From Pseudomonadota bacterium (GTDB lineage: Bacteria > Pseudomonadota > Gammaproteobacteria > Steroidobacterales > Steroidobacteraceae): a stretch of DNA of 64,000 nt. Made by a program: the position numbers and the translations under genes. The notes beneath the pieces were generated by a model. That model worked only from the letters and a program-made list of their open reading frames with translations. It made no database searches and was not told where the DNA came from. The stretch spans positions 259,229 to 323,228 of the forward strand of contig JADJXW010000002.1 in assembly GCA_016720075.1 (NCBI GenBank). Direction: 5' to 3'. Below are positions 8,789 to 19,405 of this stretch, in pieces. Position 1 is the first letter of the stretch. Each line of letters begins with the position of its first letter.

Positions 8789-9697
8789 TCATTGCCGATT
8801 GGCCGGAGCCGGCGGAGCGGTATTCAGCAGCGGCGTCACGGCCATGCCAGCCGGCACAACCACCGTGCTGGAGTTGCCGCTCTCGGCGAACTTCAGCAGG
8901 GCCTGGTTCGCCTCGTGCTGCAGGTACTCGCGCGTGAGGCTTCCGGAAATGATGCGGTTGGAATCCGCGATGCCGCGCGCCTCGGTGACCTTTATCTGCG
9001 CCTCCTTCTCGGCAATGCGCGTCTGCACCTCCATGGCTTCCAGCTTCTTCTGGTTGGACACGGCGGTGCGGATGGACTCCTCGATCGACGGATCCGTGGA
9101 CACGGCGCGGATGACGACGCGCGTGACCTTGAACACGCCCGGATCAGTGCTGTCCAGTTCCTGCTGCATGTTCTGGTGCATGGCGTTGGCCAGCTCATCG
9201 CGGCGTGTATGCATCACCAGTGAATCCAGCTTCGCCACTTCCTCGTAGGCGGCGTTGCGCGCCACGCGGAATACCAGGTTGTAGGCCGGGAGCATGACTC
9301 CGCTGTCTTCCAGCAGGGCAGACTGGTTGGCGTACTTCGCGAACAGGTCGGCGATTGCAGCCGACTCCGCCCGATAGAACACGCTGATGTCCATGTCACG
9401 CAGCGACAGGTTGTCGCGCGCCTTGGGCGTCAGGTCAGTGAGGTCGATGGAGACTTCCTTGCCGGTGAACTCCTGCACGCGCGAGATCAGTGGCCACTTG
9501 GTGAAGACGCCAGGCGTCACTTCCTCGCGGTCCATGATACCCAGCGTGGTGCGCACACCGACGTTGCCGGTGTCGATGGTGCCAAAGGCGCCACCCAGCA
9601 GCAGCAGCAGCAGCGCCAGCACCAGGCCACCACCGATGCGGCTGGTAATGCGTCCGATCGGGTTGCCCGTTGTTCCGTCTCCGAATTTCAGTGCCAT
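8789..9697 (-). CDS. SPFH/prohibitin-family membrane protein
   Basis: Band-7/prohibitin-like protein: one N-terminal transmembrane helix (GGGLVLALLLLLLGGAFG), then an SPFH domain (VGVRTTLGIMDREEVTPGVFTKWPLI...), then an Ala/Glu-rich helix (RIAEKEAQIKVTEARGIADSN) and a Pro-rich tail. Proteins of this family form membrane rings or scaffolds, often around FtsH-type proteases. I chose the ATG at 9697 with GAGGAC eight bases upstream; a longer open frame encodes an Arg/Pro-rich leader without a ribosome site. It is divergent from a second SPFH gene (9860) and upstream of the FabH-like gene. Confidence 0.92.
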   Translation of the reverse strand: MALKFGDGTTGNPIGRITSRIGGGLVLALLLLLLGGAFGTIDTGNVGVRTTLGIMDREEVTPGVFTKWPLISRVQEFTGKEVSIDLTDLTPKARDNLSLRDMDISVFYRAESAAIADLFAKYANQSALLEDSGVMLPAYNLVFRVARNAAYEEVAKLDSLVMHTRRDELANAMHQNMQQELDSTDPGVFKVTRVVIRAVSTDPSIEESIRTAVSNQKKLEAMEVQTRIAEKEAQIKVTEARGIADSNRIISGSLTREYLQHEANQALLKFAESGNSSTVVVPAGMAVTPLLNTAPPAPANRQ

Positions 9698-9823
9698 GAT
9701 GTCCTCTGCTGCGCCTGTACCGGGATTCGGCCGGCTGCCTGGTGGCGATTGTAGACGTCGCTCCCGGTCGCGAGGGACGGCCGGAGGGCAGCCGGGAATC
9801 AACTCTCGACAGTAGATATTACT

Positions 9824-9844
9824 GTGATATCATCCTCATATCAC
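9824..9844. promoter_or_regulatory. perfect inverted repeat upstream of SPFH-RHH operon
   Basis: GTGATAT-N7-ATATCAC, a perfect 7-bp inverted repeat 15 bases before the ATG at 9860. It overlaps the region between promoter and ribosome-binding site (GAGGGAG). The AT-rich half-sites stand out from the GC-rich surroundings. Probable operator; the ribbon-helix-helix protein encoded at the end of the operon is one candidate ligand. Confidence 0.6.
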
Positions 9845-9859
9845 TTGAGGGAGAAGAAC

Positions 9860-10873
9860 ATGCCCAGACCCACACAAGCCGCCACGCATGAATTCGAACG
9901 AAATGCGATGTCCGGCTTTCCCATGTTGTTCATCAACGTGCTCTGGCTCCTGGGGTGCCTCTACTTGTTCTTCAGCAGCATTGCGCGCGTTCAGTACCAC
10001 CCCGGCCAGTTTCCCTGGGGTGTGCCGATCGCGGCCGTGTTCTTCCTCGCCGGCCTCATCGCACTGTTCGGCTACTTCACGCTGCAGCCGAACGAGGCGC
10101 GGGTGCAGATACTCTTCGGCAGCTACAAGGGCACGGTCCGAAAGAGTGGTTTCCACTGGGCCAACCCGTTCTATTCGCGCAGCCGCGGCGGTCAGGGCAG
10201 CAGTACTGCGGAGAACAACGCCAAGCCACTGTCGAACCGCGACCTGTTGCGCTCCGTGCGGGCGGACCTGACCCCTGCCAAGCCGACGAAGCTCTCCCTG
10301 CGCGCGCACAACTTCAACAGCGAAACGCTGAAGGTCAACGACAAGCGCGGCAATCCGGTGGAAATCGCGGCGGTGGTGGTCTGGCGCGTGGCCGATACCG
10401 CGCAGGCGGTATTCGACGTGGAGGACTACCAGAGCTACGTGCAGGTGCAGAGCGAGTCCGCCATCCGCAGCATCGCCAGTCGCTTCGCCTATGATCACGG
10501 CGTGGAGCACGAGGCCACGCTGCGCGGCAGCGCCGACGAAGTGGCGCAGGCGCTGCAGGATGAACTGCAGGTGCGACTTGCGAAGGCCGGCGTGACGGTC
10601 GAGGAAGCCCGCCTCACGCACCTGGCCTACGCGCCGGAAATCGCCTCGGTGATGCTGCGCCGTCAGCAGGCCGAAGCCATCATCGCGGCCCGCCAGCTCA
10701 TCGTGCAGGGCTCGGTGGGCATGGTCGAAAGCGCGCTGACCCAGCTGGAGCGCAATGGGGTGGTGAAGCTCGACGAGGAGCGCCGTGCCGCGATGGTCAG
10801 CAACCTGCTGGTCGTGCTCTGCGGCAATGGCGAGGCCACACCCGTCATCAATGCCGGCACGCTGTACGGCTGA
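9860..10873 (+). CDS. SPFH domain-containing membrane protein
   Basis: Second SPFH/band-7 protein, of the type with two N-terminal membrane helices (residues about 20-40 and 50-70). After these come LQPNEARVQILFGSYKGTVR and the SPFH fold, then a long helical C-terminus (EARLTHLAYAPEIASVMLRRQQAEAIIAAR). The start is the ATG at 9860 after GAGGGAG. The stop is followed two bases later by the GTG of a ribbon-helix-helix gene. SPFH proteins scaffold membrane microdomains; pairing with a small DNA-binding protein is a recurring arrangement in Xanthomonadales-type genomes, though its purpose is not established. Confidence 0.92.
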   Translation: MPRPTQAATHEFERNAMSGFPMLFINVLWLLGCLYLFFSSIARVQYHPGQFPWGVPIAAVFFLAGLIALFGYFTLQPNEARVQILFGSYKGTVRKSGFHWANPFYSRSRGGQGSSTAENNAKPLSNRDLLRSVRADLTPAKPTKLSLRAHNFNSETLKVNDKRGNPVEIAAVVVWRVADTAQAVFDVEDYQSYVQVQSESAIRSIASRFAYDHGVEHEATLRGSADEVAQALQDELQVRLAKAGVTVEEARLTHLAYAPEIASVMLRRQQAEAIIAARQLIVQGSVGMVESALTQLERNGVVKLDEERRAAMVSNLLVVLCGNGEATPVINAGTLYG

Positions 10874-10875
10874 TC

Positions 10876-11061
10876 GTGCCGCCCGCCGAACGCAAGGCAT
10901 TCCTGTTGCGGGTCCCGGCGGACCTGTGGAAGGACCTGGAAAAATGGGCCGCCGACGATCTGCGCAGCATCAATGCGCAGATCGAGTTCCTGCTGCGCCA
11001 GTCCGTGGCCGCCCGCAAGGGCGGCGGGCGCAACCGCGACCGGGACAGGGACCCGGACTGA
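10876..11061 (+). CDS. Arc-like ribbon-helix-helix DNA-binding protein
   Basis: A 61-aa protein with the ribbon-helix-helix pattern of Arc/HicB-type regulators. The beta strand FLLRVPADLWKDLEKWAADD is followed by the second helix RSINAQIEFLLRQSV, then a charged Arg/Asp tail. Dimers of this fold bind operators through the beta ribbon. It starts with GTG two bases after the SPFH stop, so translation is probably coupled. No toxin gene follows, so it is not an obvious toxin-antitoxin pair. It may regulate its own operon through the palindrome at 9824. Confidence 0.85.
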   Translation: MPPAERKAFLLRVPADLWKDLEKWAADDLRSINAQIEFLLRQSVAARKGGGRNRDRDRDPD

Positions 11062-11115
11062 GCAGTCGTTCTCGCCTTCCACCAGGGTGGGCCGTGTAGT
11101 CTATTGCTTCGCCAA

Positions 11116-12324
11116 ATGCTCAAGAAGATCCGCGTCAACCAGGCTGCCAAGGGCATGTACATCCAGAAGCTGGAAGGCTCCTGGATGGACCACAATTTCT
11201 GGCGCACGCGGCTTCTCATCGAGGACGACGCCACGCTCGCCCTGCTGCACAACTGCGGCGCCACCGAGGTGTGGATCGACATCTCCCAGGGTGACGATGT
11301 CGGCGAGGATGCAAGCCCCCTGGCGACCCCGCAACCGCCGCCACCGCCGCCCCGTCCCACTGCGGCGCCGACCGACAAGCCCCAGGACCTGCGGCAGGAA
11401 CTGAAGCGGGCGGAACTCATCCGCGAACGTGCTGGCGCCGCCGTGCGCAACATGTTCCACGAGGCCCGCATGGGCTCGGCCATCGATCCCGACGCCTTCG
11501 TCCCCGTGGTGAACGAGATCGTGGATTCGGTGACGCGCCATGGCGATGCGTTGATCAGCCTTTCCCGGTTGAAGTCCGCCGACGAATACACCTACATGCA
11601 CTCGGTGGCCGTCTGCGCACTGATGGTGTCGCTCGGCCGCAACCTGAACCTGTCGGAGGAAGACTGTCGCCTCGCCGGCATGGCCGGGTTGATGCACGAC
11701 ATTGGCAAGGCCGGCACGCCGCTGGAGGTGCTGAACAAGCCCGGCTCCCTCACCGACGAGGAGTTCCAGATCATTCGCCGGCACCCCGAGATCGGCGAAG
11801 GCATGCTGCGCGAGTCCGGCATGACCAACGAAAAAGTGCTCGATGTGGTGCGCCATCACCACGAACGGATGAGCGGCAATGGCTATCCCGACCGGCTGCC
11901 AGCCGAAAAAATCACGCTGCTGGCGCGCATGGGCGCGGTCACCGATGTATACGACGCCATCACTTCGAACCGGCCATACAAGGCGGGCTGGGATCCGGCC
12001 GAGTCGCTGGCAAAGATGGCCAGCTGGAAGGGACACTTTGACGAAGAGGTCCTGAAGGCCTTCATCAAGAGCCTGGGCATCTACCCCACCGGATCCCTGG
12101 TGCGGCTCTCTTCGGGCCGCCTTGCAGTGGTGGTGGAACAGAACCAGGCCCGCATCACCGCGCCGAAGGTGAAGGTGTTCTTCTCCACCAACAGCGGCAC
12201 GCAGCTGCGCCCGCAGCTGCTCGACCTCGCGCAGCCCGGCTGCACCGAGAAGATCCTCGCGCGAGAACCCCGCGAGAACTGGCCCTTCGAAAACATAGAA
12301 GAGCTGTGGCACGACGACGCCTGA
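11116..12324 (+). CDS. HD-GYP domain cyclic-di-GMP phosphodiesterase (DUF3391 N-terminus)
   Basis: Predicted c-di-GMP phosphodiesterase. The N-terminal DUF3391 domain (LKKIRVNQAAKGMYIQKLEGSW) is joined by a Pro-rich linker to the HD-GYP domain. HD residues lie in LMHDIGKAG and the family hallmark HHERMSGNGYP is intact, so catalysis is likely. The ATG at 11116 fits family starts; a TTG four codons earlier is possible. There is no receiver domain, so the input signal probably acts through the DUF3391 part. It is monocistronic. A GGDEF cyclase lies about 20 kb downstream at 31920. Confidence 0.94.
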   Translation: MLKKIRVNQAAKGMYIQKLEGSWMDHNFWRTRLLIEDDATLALLHNCGATEVWIDISQGDDVGEDASPLATPQPPPPPPRPTAAPTDKPQDLRQELKRAELIRERAGAAVRNMFHEARMGSAIDPDAFVPVVNEIVDSVTRHGDALISLSRLKSADEYTYMHSVAVCALMVSLGRNLNLSEEDCRLAGMAGLMHDIGKAGTPLEVLNKPGSLTDEEFQIIRRHPEIGEGMLRESGMTNEKVLDVVRHHHERMSGNGYPDRLPAEKITLLARMGAVTDVYDAITSNRPYKAGWDPAESLAKMASWKGHFDEEVLKAFIKSLGIYPTGSLVRLSSGRLAVVVEQNQARITAPKVKVFFSTNSGTQLRPQLLDLAQPGCTEKILAREPRENWPFENIEELWHDDA

Positions 12325-12395
12325 ACTGATCCGCCGCCGCACGCCGACCCCATGCCCTAGAATGCCCCCAGAAGAAGTCTTTTGGGGGACTGCGG

Positions 12396-14399
12396 ATGAA
12401 CATGCGCAACATTCTGGCCGGGGCCGCGTTCCTCGTGGCCGCCCTGCCCGCTTCCTCATGGGCGGCCAACGCCACGGTACCGGGACGGCTCATCGTCGAT
12501 CCTCCCACGCTGATCTCGCTGGGCTTCGCCTGGCCCATCGAAGGCGATGACAACCGCAATGCCAGCGTAAAGATCGAGTACCGCGCCACGGGTGAGGCAC
12601 CCTGGCGAACCGGTCTCGACCTGCTGCGCACGCAGCGCGAGGAGATGTTCCTGCGCTATGCCTACAACGTGACGCTGCCCAACCAGTTCGCCGGCAGCCT
12701 TTTCGATCTGTCCGAAGACACCGAATATGAAGTGCGACTGACGCTCACCGATCCGGACGGGGTGAGCGGCGCGGCGGTGCAGACGCTGAAGACGCGCACC
12801 CGGCCCGAACCGAAGCCTGCCACCGGTGGCCGCGTGTTCCATGTGTATCCGCCCGGCTACAAGGGACCCACCGAACAGCCCGCCTTCTTTGGTCTGCTGC
12901 AGGCCTACTACCAGGGTTCCCTGGGCGGGGACTGGAGCCGCGCCTCCCCGCCGCGCGTGCAGGCCGGCGATGTGATCAAGGTGCACGCCGGCGTGTACCG
13001 CAGCCGCCACGACCACTACTCGCACGAGATCAACTCCGGCTTCACCACCTGCTGCGGCACGCCGTGGGACGGCACGTACTACCTCACCCAGAAGGGCACC
13101 GCCGACAAGCCCATCGCCATCGTTGCCGCGGGGGATGGCGAAGTGATCTTCGACGGCGACGGCAACACCGTGCTGTTCAACGTGATGGGTTCGCAATACC
13201 ACTACTTCGAGGGCCTCTCCTTCCGCAACACCGGCACGGTGTTCGAGGCCGGCATGAAGGATATCGCGGGCTCCACCGGGCTCACGGTGAAGCGCTCGAA
13301 GTTCAGCGACATCGGCACGGCCGTGCACTCGGACTGGTCCGGGTCGCGCTACTTCACGCTCATCGACAACGACATGCTGGGCCGCGAGTCACTCGACTAC
13401 GTGTTCACCTGGTACGGCATCGCGCCCTGGGTGAACCGGCTGGACTTCGCCGAGCGCGGCAAGCTGAAGTCCTTCTATGCGGTTTCGATCTACGGCGGTG
13501 GCCACGTGCTGGCGTACAACCGGGTGCGCGGCTTCCACGACGCGCTCGACCACGCCACCTATGGCGCCCCCGATGGCTGGCCCGACACGCCCGCCGACCG
13601 GCTGCCGGCGGGCATCGACATCTACAACAACGATGTCAACGTGATGCACGACAACTGCTTCGAGACCGATGGCTCGGTGCGCAACGTGCGCGTGATGCGC
13701 AACCGCTGCTTCAATGCCGTGCTGGGCGCCATGAGCCCGCAGCCGGTGTTCGGCGGACCGGTGTATTTCATCCGCAACGTGGTCTACAACGCCTGGTGGG
13801 GGCCTGTGAAAATCCACGGCGAACCCTCCGGCATCTACTACCTGAACAACACCTACGTGGGCGAGTTCCGGCAGATCATGGCGGCCTCGAACATGCACCT
13901 GAGGAACAACCTGATCCTGGGCCAGGGCACGCAGCAGCGGGTGTTCTCGCTCGACACCTATACCAATTACAGCAGCTCGGACTACAACGGCTTCCGGCCG
14001 AACCCCGGGTCGGCGCAGTCGTTCGCGTGGAACTCGCCGCCGTTCTCCGAGGTGCGCAATTTCTATCCCGAGCGTCGCGCCGAGGGCCTGACGGGTCAGA
14101 CAGCACCGCTGGTGCAGCGTGCCTTTGCAACCCTGACTGAATACTCAAAGGCCACCGGACAGGACGCGCACAGCCGACTGGTGGACTACGACGTGTTCGT
14201 CAACGCGAAGGCGCCTGACTTCTCGGACCCCACGCATGTGGTGGCCGTGGATTCGGTGGACCTGCAACTGCGCAAGGGGGCTGTAGCCATCGATGCGGGC
14301 ACGGTGCTGCCCAACATCACCGATGGCTTCCTGGGCCGCGCGCCAGATCTGGGTGCGTATGAGTTTGGAGTGCCGCCGCCGCACTACGGCCCGCGCTGA
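12396..14399 (+). CDS. secreted right-handed beta-helix protein (polysaccharide lyase-like)
   Basis: A 667-aa exported protein: signal peptide (to SSWA), a fibronectin-III-like N-terminal domain (TEYEVRLTLTDPDGVSG), then a long parallel-beta-helix region with short repeated turns rich in Asn/Gly. The turns include FDGDGNTVLFNVMGSQYHYFEGLSF and DIYNNDVNVMHDNCFETDGS. The layout resembles chondroitinase-B/pectate-lyase-type enzymes acting on polysaccharides, but I cannot point to catalytic residues. It ends LGAYEF, a motif often terminating such proteins. GGGGGA lies 11 bases before the ATG. Substrate and even enzymatic nature are inferred. Confidence 0.85.
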   Translation: MNMRNILAGAAFLVAALPASSWAANATVPGRLIVDPPTLISLGFAWPIEGDDNRNASVKIEYRATGEAPWRTGLDLLRTQREEMFLRYAYNVTLPNQFAGSLFDLSEDTEYEVRLTLTDPDGVSGAAVQTLKTRTRPEPKPATGGRVFHVYPPGYKGPTEQPAFFGLLQAYYQGSLGGDWSRASPPRVQAGDVIKVHAGVYRSRHDHYSHEINSGFTTCCGTPWDGTYYLTQKGTADKPIAIVAAGDGEVIFDGDGNTVLFNVMGSQYHYFEGLSFRNTGTVFEAGMKDIAGSTGLTVKRSKFSDIGTAVHSDWSGSRYFTLIDNDMLGRESLDYVFTWYGIAPWVNRLDFAERGKLKSFYAVSIYGGGHVLAYNRVRGFHDALDHATYGAPDGWPDTPADRLPAGIDIYNNDVNVMHDNCFETDGSVRNVRVMRNRCFNAVLGAMSPQPVFGGPVYFIRNVVYNAWWGPVKIHGEPSGIYYLNNTYVGEFRQIMAASNMHLRNNLILGQGTQQRVFSLDTYTNYSSSDYNGFRPNPGSAQSFAWNSPPFSEVRNFYPERRAEGLTGQTAPLVQRAFATLTEYSKATGQDAHSRLVDYDVFVNAKAPDFSDPTHVVAVDSVDLQLRKGAVAIDAGTVLPNITDGFLGRAPDLGAYEFGVPPPHYGPR

Positions 14400-14405
14400 C
14401 CCGGG

Positions 14406-15954
14406 CTAGGCCAGCCAGCGACCCAGGTGGCTGGCGATCGCGGGCGCGTTTTCCAGGGCGGCTCGACAGGCGACATAGCCATCGGGCCGGATGAGATAGA
14501 GGCGATCGGCGCTCCCTGATCCATAGCGCCGCGCCAGATCCGCGCCTGCCGGCAACAGGTGGGATGCGAGCACCGGCGCGAAACGCCGCTGCAACTCGCC
14601 GAGTGTGGCGGCAAGCCGCTCCGGCTCGCCGGCGGTTCCAGGGATACCCAGCAATGTGTATCCCGTGCCGCGAGTGGCGGCAAACAGCCTGCGTCCGTCT
14701 GCTAGGTCCGCATCGGGCGCGCGATCACCGGGCAAAGGACCGCCAGCAAGATCGTGCTCGCCTTCCTGATCCACCTGCTCGCGATAGTTGTACGAGATAC
14801 CCGAGCAGCGCCCCACCACGGCCTCCAGGAACTGCGGGTCTGCCATCCGCGAGGTGCGCTCGGCGATGCTCTTGCCATGCCCCCATGAAGATCTCGTGCA
14901 GTGCCGACGCCGCCCATATCACCTGCGAGGCGATGGGCTTGCGTTCGGCCTCGTAGGTTTCGAGCAGGCTCTCCCGGGCACGGCCCTGCAGCACCAGCGC
15001 GAGTTTCCACCCCAGGTTCCATGCATCCTGCAGGCAGCAGTTCATGCCCTGGCCGCCCGAGGTGGAGTGGACGTGGGCCGAGTCGCCGGCAAGAAAGACA
15101 TTGCGGTCACGATACGTGTGCGCCAGGCGCACGCGACTCTCCCACTTCGAATGCCACACCACTTCGCCGATGCGAACGCCGTCGAAGTGCTGGTCGATGA
15201 CGCGGCTGAAACCCTGTTGCGGCGTCACTTCCGGTGCGGCGGCCTCGCCGCGATCACTGAGCAGCAGGCGGTGATACCCGCCGGGCAGTTTCACGATCAT
15301 CACGAAATGCCCGCGGCCCGTGCAGTAGTGCACGTACTCGTCGGTGTCCGGGAAGTCATGCAGGAAGGCATCCAGGTTCTGCATGACGGAACCCTTGTAG
15401 TCGCTCTCGTCCTGCAGCAGTCGCAGCGAGCGGCGAACGCGCGAGTTGCCGCCATCGCAACCGACGATGAACCTGGCGTCGATGGCCTCAATGCTGCCGT
15501 CGGCGTGCTGGACGCGGGCCCGGGCGCCACCCTCGACATGCTCCACATCAACCAGTTCCGAGCCCCATTGCGTAGCCTGGCCGTATTCGTCTAGCAGGAA
15601 CTCGCGCAACACGTTTTCGGTTTCGTGCTGGCCATGTACGTAGAGTCGCGGATACCGGCAATCGAGCCTGGTGAAATCCAGGCCAGGCCGCACTTCGCTG
15701 CGCCGGCCCGAGTCATCCACGAAATGCAGCACGTAGCCCTTGCTGGGCAATGCCCGCGCCAGATACCGGTCGATCAGCCGCTGGTCCAGGCGCTCCATGA
15801 TCTCGGCGGTGCGCGCATGGATGGTCACGGCACGCGATGTCTGCGCTGCCCGTGGCAGGCGATCGATGGAGCGCGCCGGCACTCCCCGTCGCGCCAGTTC
15901 AAGGTGCAACAGGGTTCCCGCTGCACCGCCCCCGACGATGAGCACAGGAATCAT
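14406..15954 (-). pseudogene. FAD-dependent aromatic monooxygenase, single-base frameshift
   Basis: FAD monooxygenase of the phenol/PHBH class, which hydroxylates aromatic rings with NAD(P)H. The 5' part has GGGAAG (dinucleotide fold), GCDGGNSRVRR and VFLAGDSAHVHSTSGGQGMN (FAD motifs) in one frame. The rest (MADPQFLEAVVGRCSGISYNYR, and a thioredoxin-like C-terminal domain ending GRWLA) continues in another frame. The two join at a run of five C at 14880-14884. Removing one base would give FMGHGKSIAERTSRMADPQF, the expected family sequence. Full length would be about 516 aa. This is either a true inactivating mutation or a homopolymer sequencing error; all other features look functional. Confidence 0.85.
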
Positions 15955-16001
15955 GTGCGCCAGTGTAGCCCCGCCGCGGCGCAGCTGCGCCAGAGCCCGG
16001 C

Positions 16002-17249
16002 TCAGTGGAAGCCGAGATCACCGCGCGGCGCAGCCCACGGCACGCTCCTTGCACATTTCGCAGGCGATGCCGGATCAATCAACGTCTCGGCAAAGCCCAC
16101 TCCAGGCTCCCGGTCGAAACGCAGGTCGCCGAGTATCCAGCCTTCGCCGGTCATCGCCGCGAAGGGCGCCCGGAGAAAGCTGGCAAGGCGCCGCGTGTCG
16201 CAGTTGCTTGCTGCAAGTCGCGCGAGCTCGATCGCATCCATTGAAAACTGGCTCGCCCAGCGCATGCCATCCCTGGATGGAATCTGCAGCGCCTCGAGTG
16301 GAGCCGTTGCCTCTGCGCCGATGCTGCGAGCGCAGGGCCCGCCCGCCTCCGCATCCGCCTTGCCCTGCAACAGCGAAAGTTGACCCATCCGCGCCAGGTA
16401 CGTTCCGCCCTCACGCTGCAGCAGCATCACTTCCCAGCACAAAGGGTGAGCCGGCGCGGGAGACAGCACCAGATCGAGCGTGGTGGCGCCGGGGAATTGC
16501 TCTGCGGCCAGCACGTTCACGCGCCGGGTCACAACGGCCCGTGCGGCCGAGAACACCCCCACCACGGCGGACAACAGGCTGATTGCGACCAGGGAAGCAG
16601 CACGCGGCGAGAGCCGCCTGCCGGCGAACAGCAGCAGCAGCGCCAGCGCCGGCAGCGTCCACCACACGACGCCGAAGCGGTGGAATGCCAGCACCGCAAT
16701 GCAGCCCACGGTGATGACCAGCGCCAGCAGAATCCGCGCGACGCGCGTGCGCAGCGAGAAATACAGCGGCGCGGTGGCCAGCCAGAACAGCGGTTCGACG
16801 ATGAATACCGAATCACCGTAGTACCAGCGGTTGTCCCAGGGCCAGAAGGGATGCACGCCGTACTCGTTGAGCGCGTCCATGCCCAGGTGAAGCATCACGG
16901 CCAGCAGCGCCATGGCACCCAGCAGCCCGGCGTCCGGGGCGCGGAAGCGCTGCCCCCGCCAGCGCAGAATTGCCAGCGTGGCCAGCAGCATCAGCCCGGC
17001 CAGCGCCACGCACGCCACCAGCGTATGCGTGTGTCCGCGGTGATCCACCAGGTAGTCAACGGAGTCTCCCGTGAAGACCTGCATGCTCCAGAGCAGGTCG
17101 GCATCCGGAAGGTTGCCGCCGATGACGCCCAGCGCGAGCAAGGTCGTGCGCCTGGCCGGATCCGCCAGGCCGCCCTGCCGTGCGCGCGTGCAGCGCGCCA
17201 TGCCCTCGCCGGCAGCAAGGCCGATCAGCGTGTGGGTGAGGTTGTCCAA
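16002..17249 (-). CDS. membrane-bound metal-dependent hydrolase, YdjM/DUF457 family
   Basis: Integral membrane protein of the YdjM (DUF457) family, 415 aa. The N-terminal metal-binding pattern is clear: THTLIG, NLPDADLLW, DHRGHTHT and HLGMDALNEYG. Several transmembrane helices follow, and there is a C-terminal soluble domain of about 150 residues. The start is a TTG at 17249, seven bases after the sdaA stop, so the gene is the last of a cyclophilin-sdaA-ydjM operon and probably translationally coupled. Biochemical role of the family is poorly defined. Confidence 0.88.
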   Translation of the reverse strand: MDNLTHTLIGLAAGEGMARCTRARQGGLADPARRTTLLALGVIGGNLPDADLLWSMQVFTGDSVDYLVDHRGHTHTLVACVALAGLMLLATLAILRWRGQRFRAPDAGLLGAMALLAVMLHLGMDALNEYGVHPFWPWDNRWYYGDSVFIVEPLFWLATAPLYFSLRTRVARILLALVITVGCIAVLAFHRFGVVWWTLPALALLLLFAGRRLSPRAASLVAISLLSAVVGVFSAARAVVTRRVNVLAAEQFPGATTLDLVLSPAPAHPLCWEVMLLQREGGTYLARMGQLSLLQGKADAEAGGPCARSIGAEATAPLEALQIPSRDGMRWASQFSMDAIELARLAASNCDTRRLASFLRAPFAAMTGEGWILGDLRFDREPGVGFAETLIDPASPAKCARSVPWAAPRGDLGFH

Positions 17250-17256
17250 GCCCGGC

Positions 17257-18633
<1,377 letters not shown>

Positions 18634-18653
18634 GAGGTGAGTATAGGTGAGGG

Positions 18654-19340
18654 CTAGTCCGCGCGGCGGATGCTGATGACCTTCACCGGCTGGGCAAGCA
18701 TCTGCCCCTTCATGGAGCCATCACCAGCCTGGTCCGACTTGGGCAGGTCCAGCATGCCGCGCAGCACCGGCATGCCGTCGGGCACCTTGCCGAAAGCGGC
18801 ATACCCCACATCTGTCCCTTCGGGCTTGGCATCCAGCGAGGTGAGGTCGCCCAGCACGAAGAAGAAATCCGCCGTCGCGGTGCCCGGGTCTCGCATGGCC
18901 ATGGAAATGGCGCCATCGAGATGGGACAGTCCCGTGACCTTGGTGGATTCATGGGCAATGGGCTTGTAGATGAGCTTGGGATTGCCGCGCAGCCCGGCCT
19001 GCATCAGGCCGTACTGGCCATCCTCGCTGATCTTCACCGCGCGATAGAACGTGATGCCGTCGAACCGCTTCGCGTCCACATACTTCAGGAAATTGGCCAC
19101 CGTGACCGGCGCGCGGTCTTTCTCGAGCGCGATGCGCACATCGCCGCGCGCGGTATGCAGCACCACATTCACCACTGCGTGGACCGGCGCAGGCGCAGAC
19201 GGCTCGGGTGCCGGCGGCGCGGCAGCCTCTGGCGCAGGCGCAGGCGATTCCTGCGCGAACAGGCAGGCGGGCGCAAGCAGCAGCGCCGCGAGCAGCATTC
19301 GGCGGGGCAGGCAGGCGGGCAATGCGAACCGGGCGTTCAT
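18654..19340 (-). CDS. periplasmic cyclophilin-type peptidyl-prolyl isomerase
   Basis: PPIase that speeds cis/trans isomerisation of proline bonds in exported proteins. A signal peptide (LLAALLLAPACLFA) and an Ala/Pro/Glu linker precede the cyclophilin domain (VVLHTARGDVRIALEKDRAPVTVANFLKYV... FYRAV... QAGLRGNPK... MAMRDPGTATADFFFVLGD). The ATG at 19340 is preceded by GAGGGAG; an upstream in-frame ATG at 19376 lacks this. It is the first gene of an operon with sdaA and ydjM and is divergent from the flavin reductase gene at 19406. Confidence 0.93.
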   Translation of the reverse strand: MNARFALPACLPRRMLLAALLLAPACLFAQESPAPAPEAAAPPAPEPSAPAPVHAVVNVVLHTARGDVRIALEKDRAPVTVANFLKYVDAKRFDGITFYRAVKISEDGQYGLMQAGLRGNPKLIYKPIAHESTKVTGLSHLDGAISMAMRDPGTATADFFFVLGDLTSLDAKPEGTDVGYAAFGKVPDGMPVLRGMLDLPKSDQAGDGSMKGQMLAQPVKVISIRRAD

Positions 19341-19405
19341 CGGCACTCCCTCAAATCGTTCGGGCAAGTATGGCACGGACCCTGTTCTGCAGGCATGCTG
19401 CGGTC

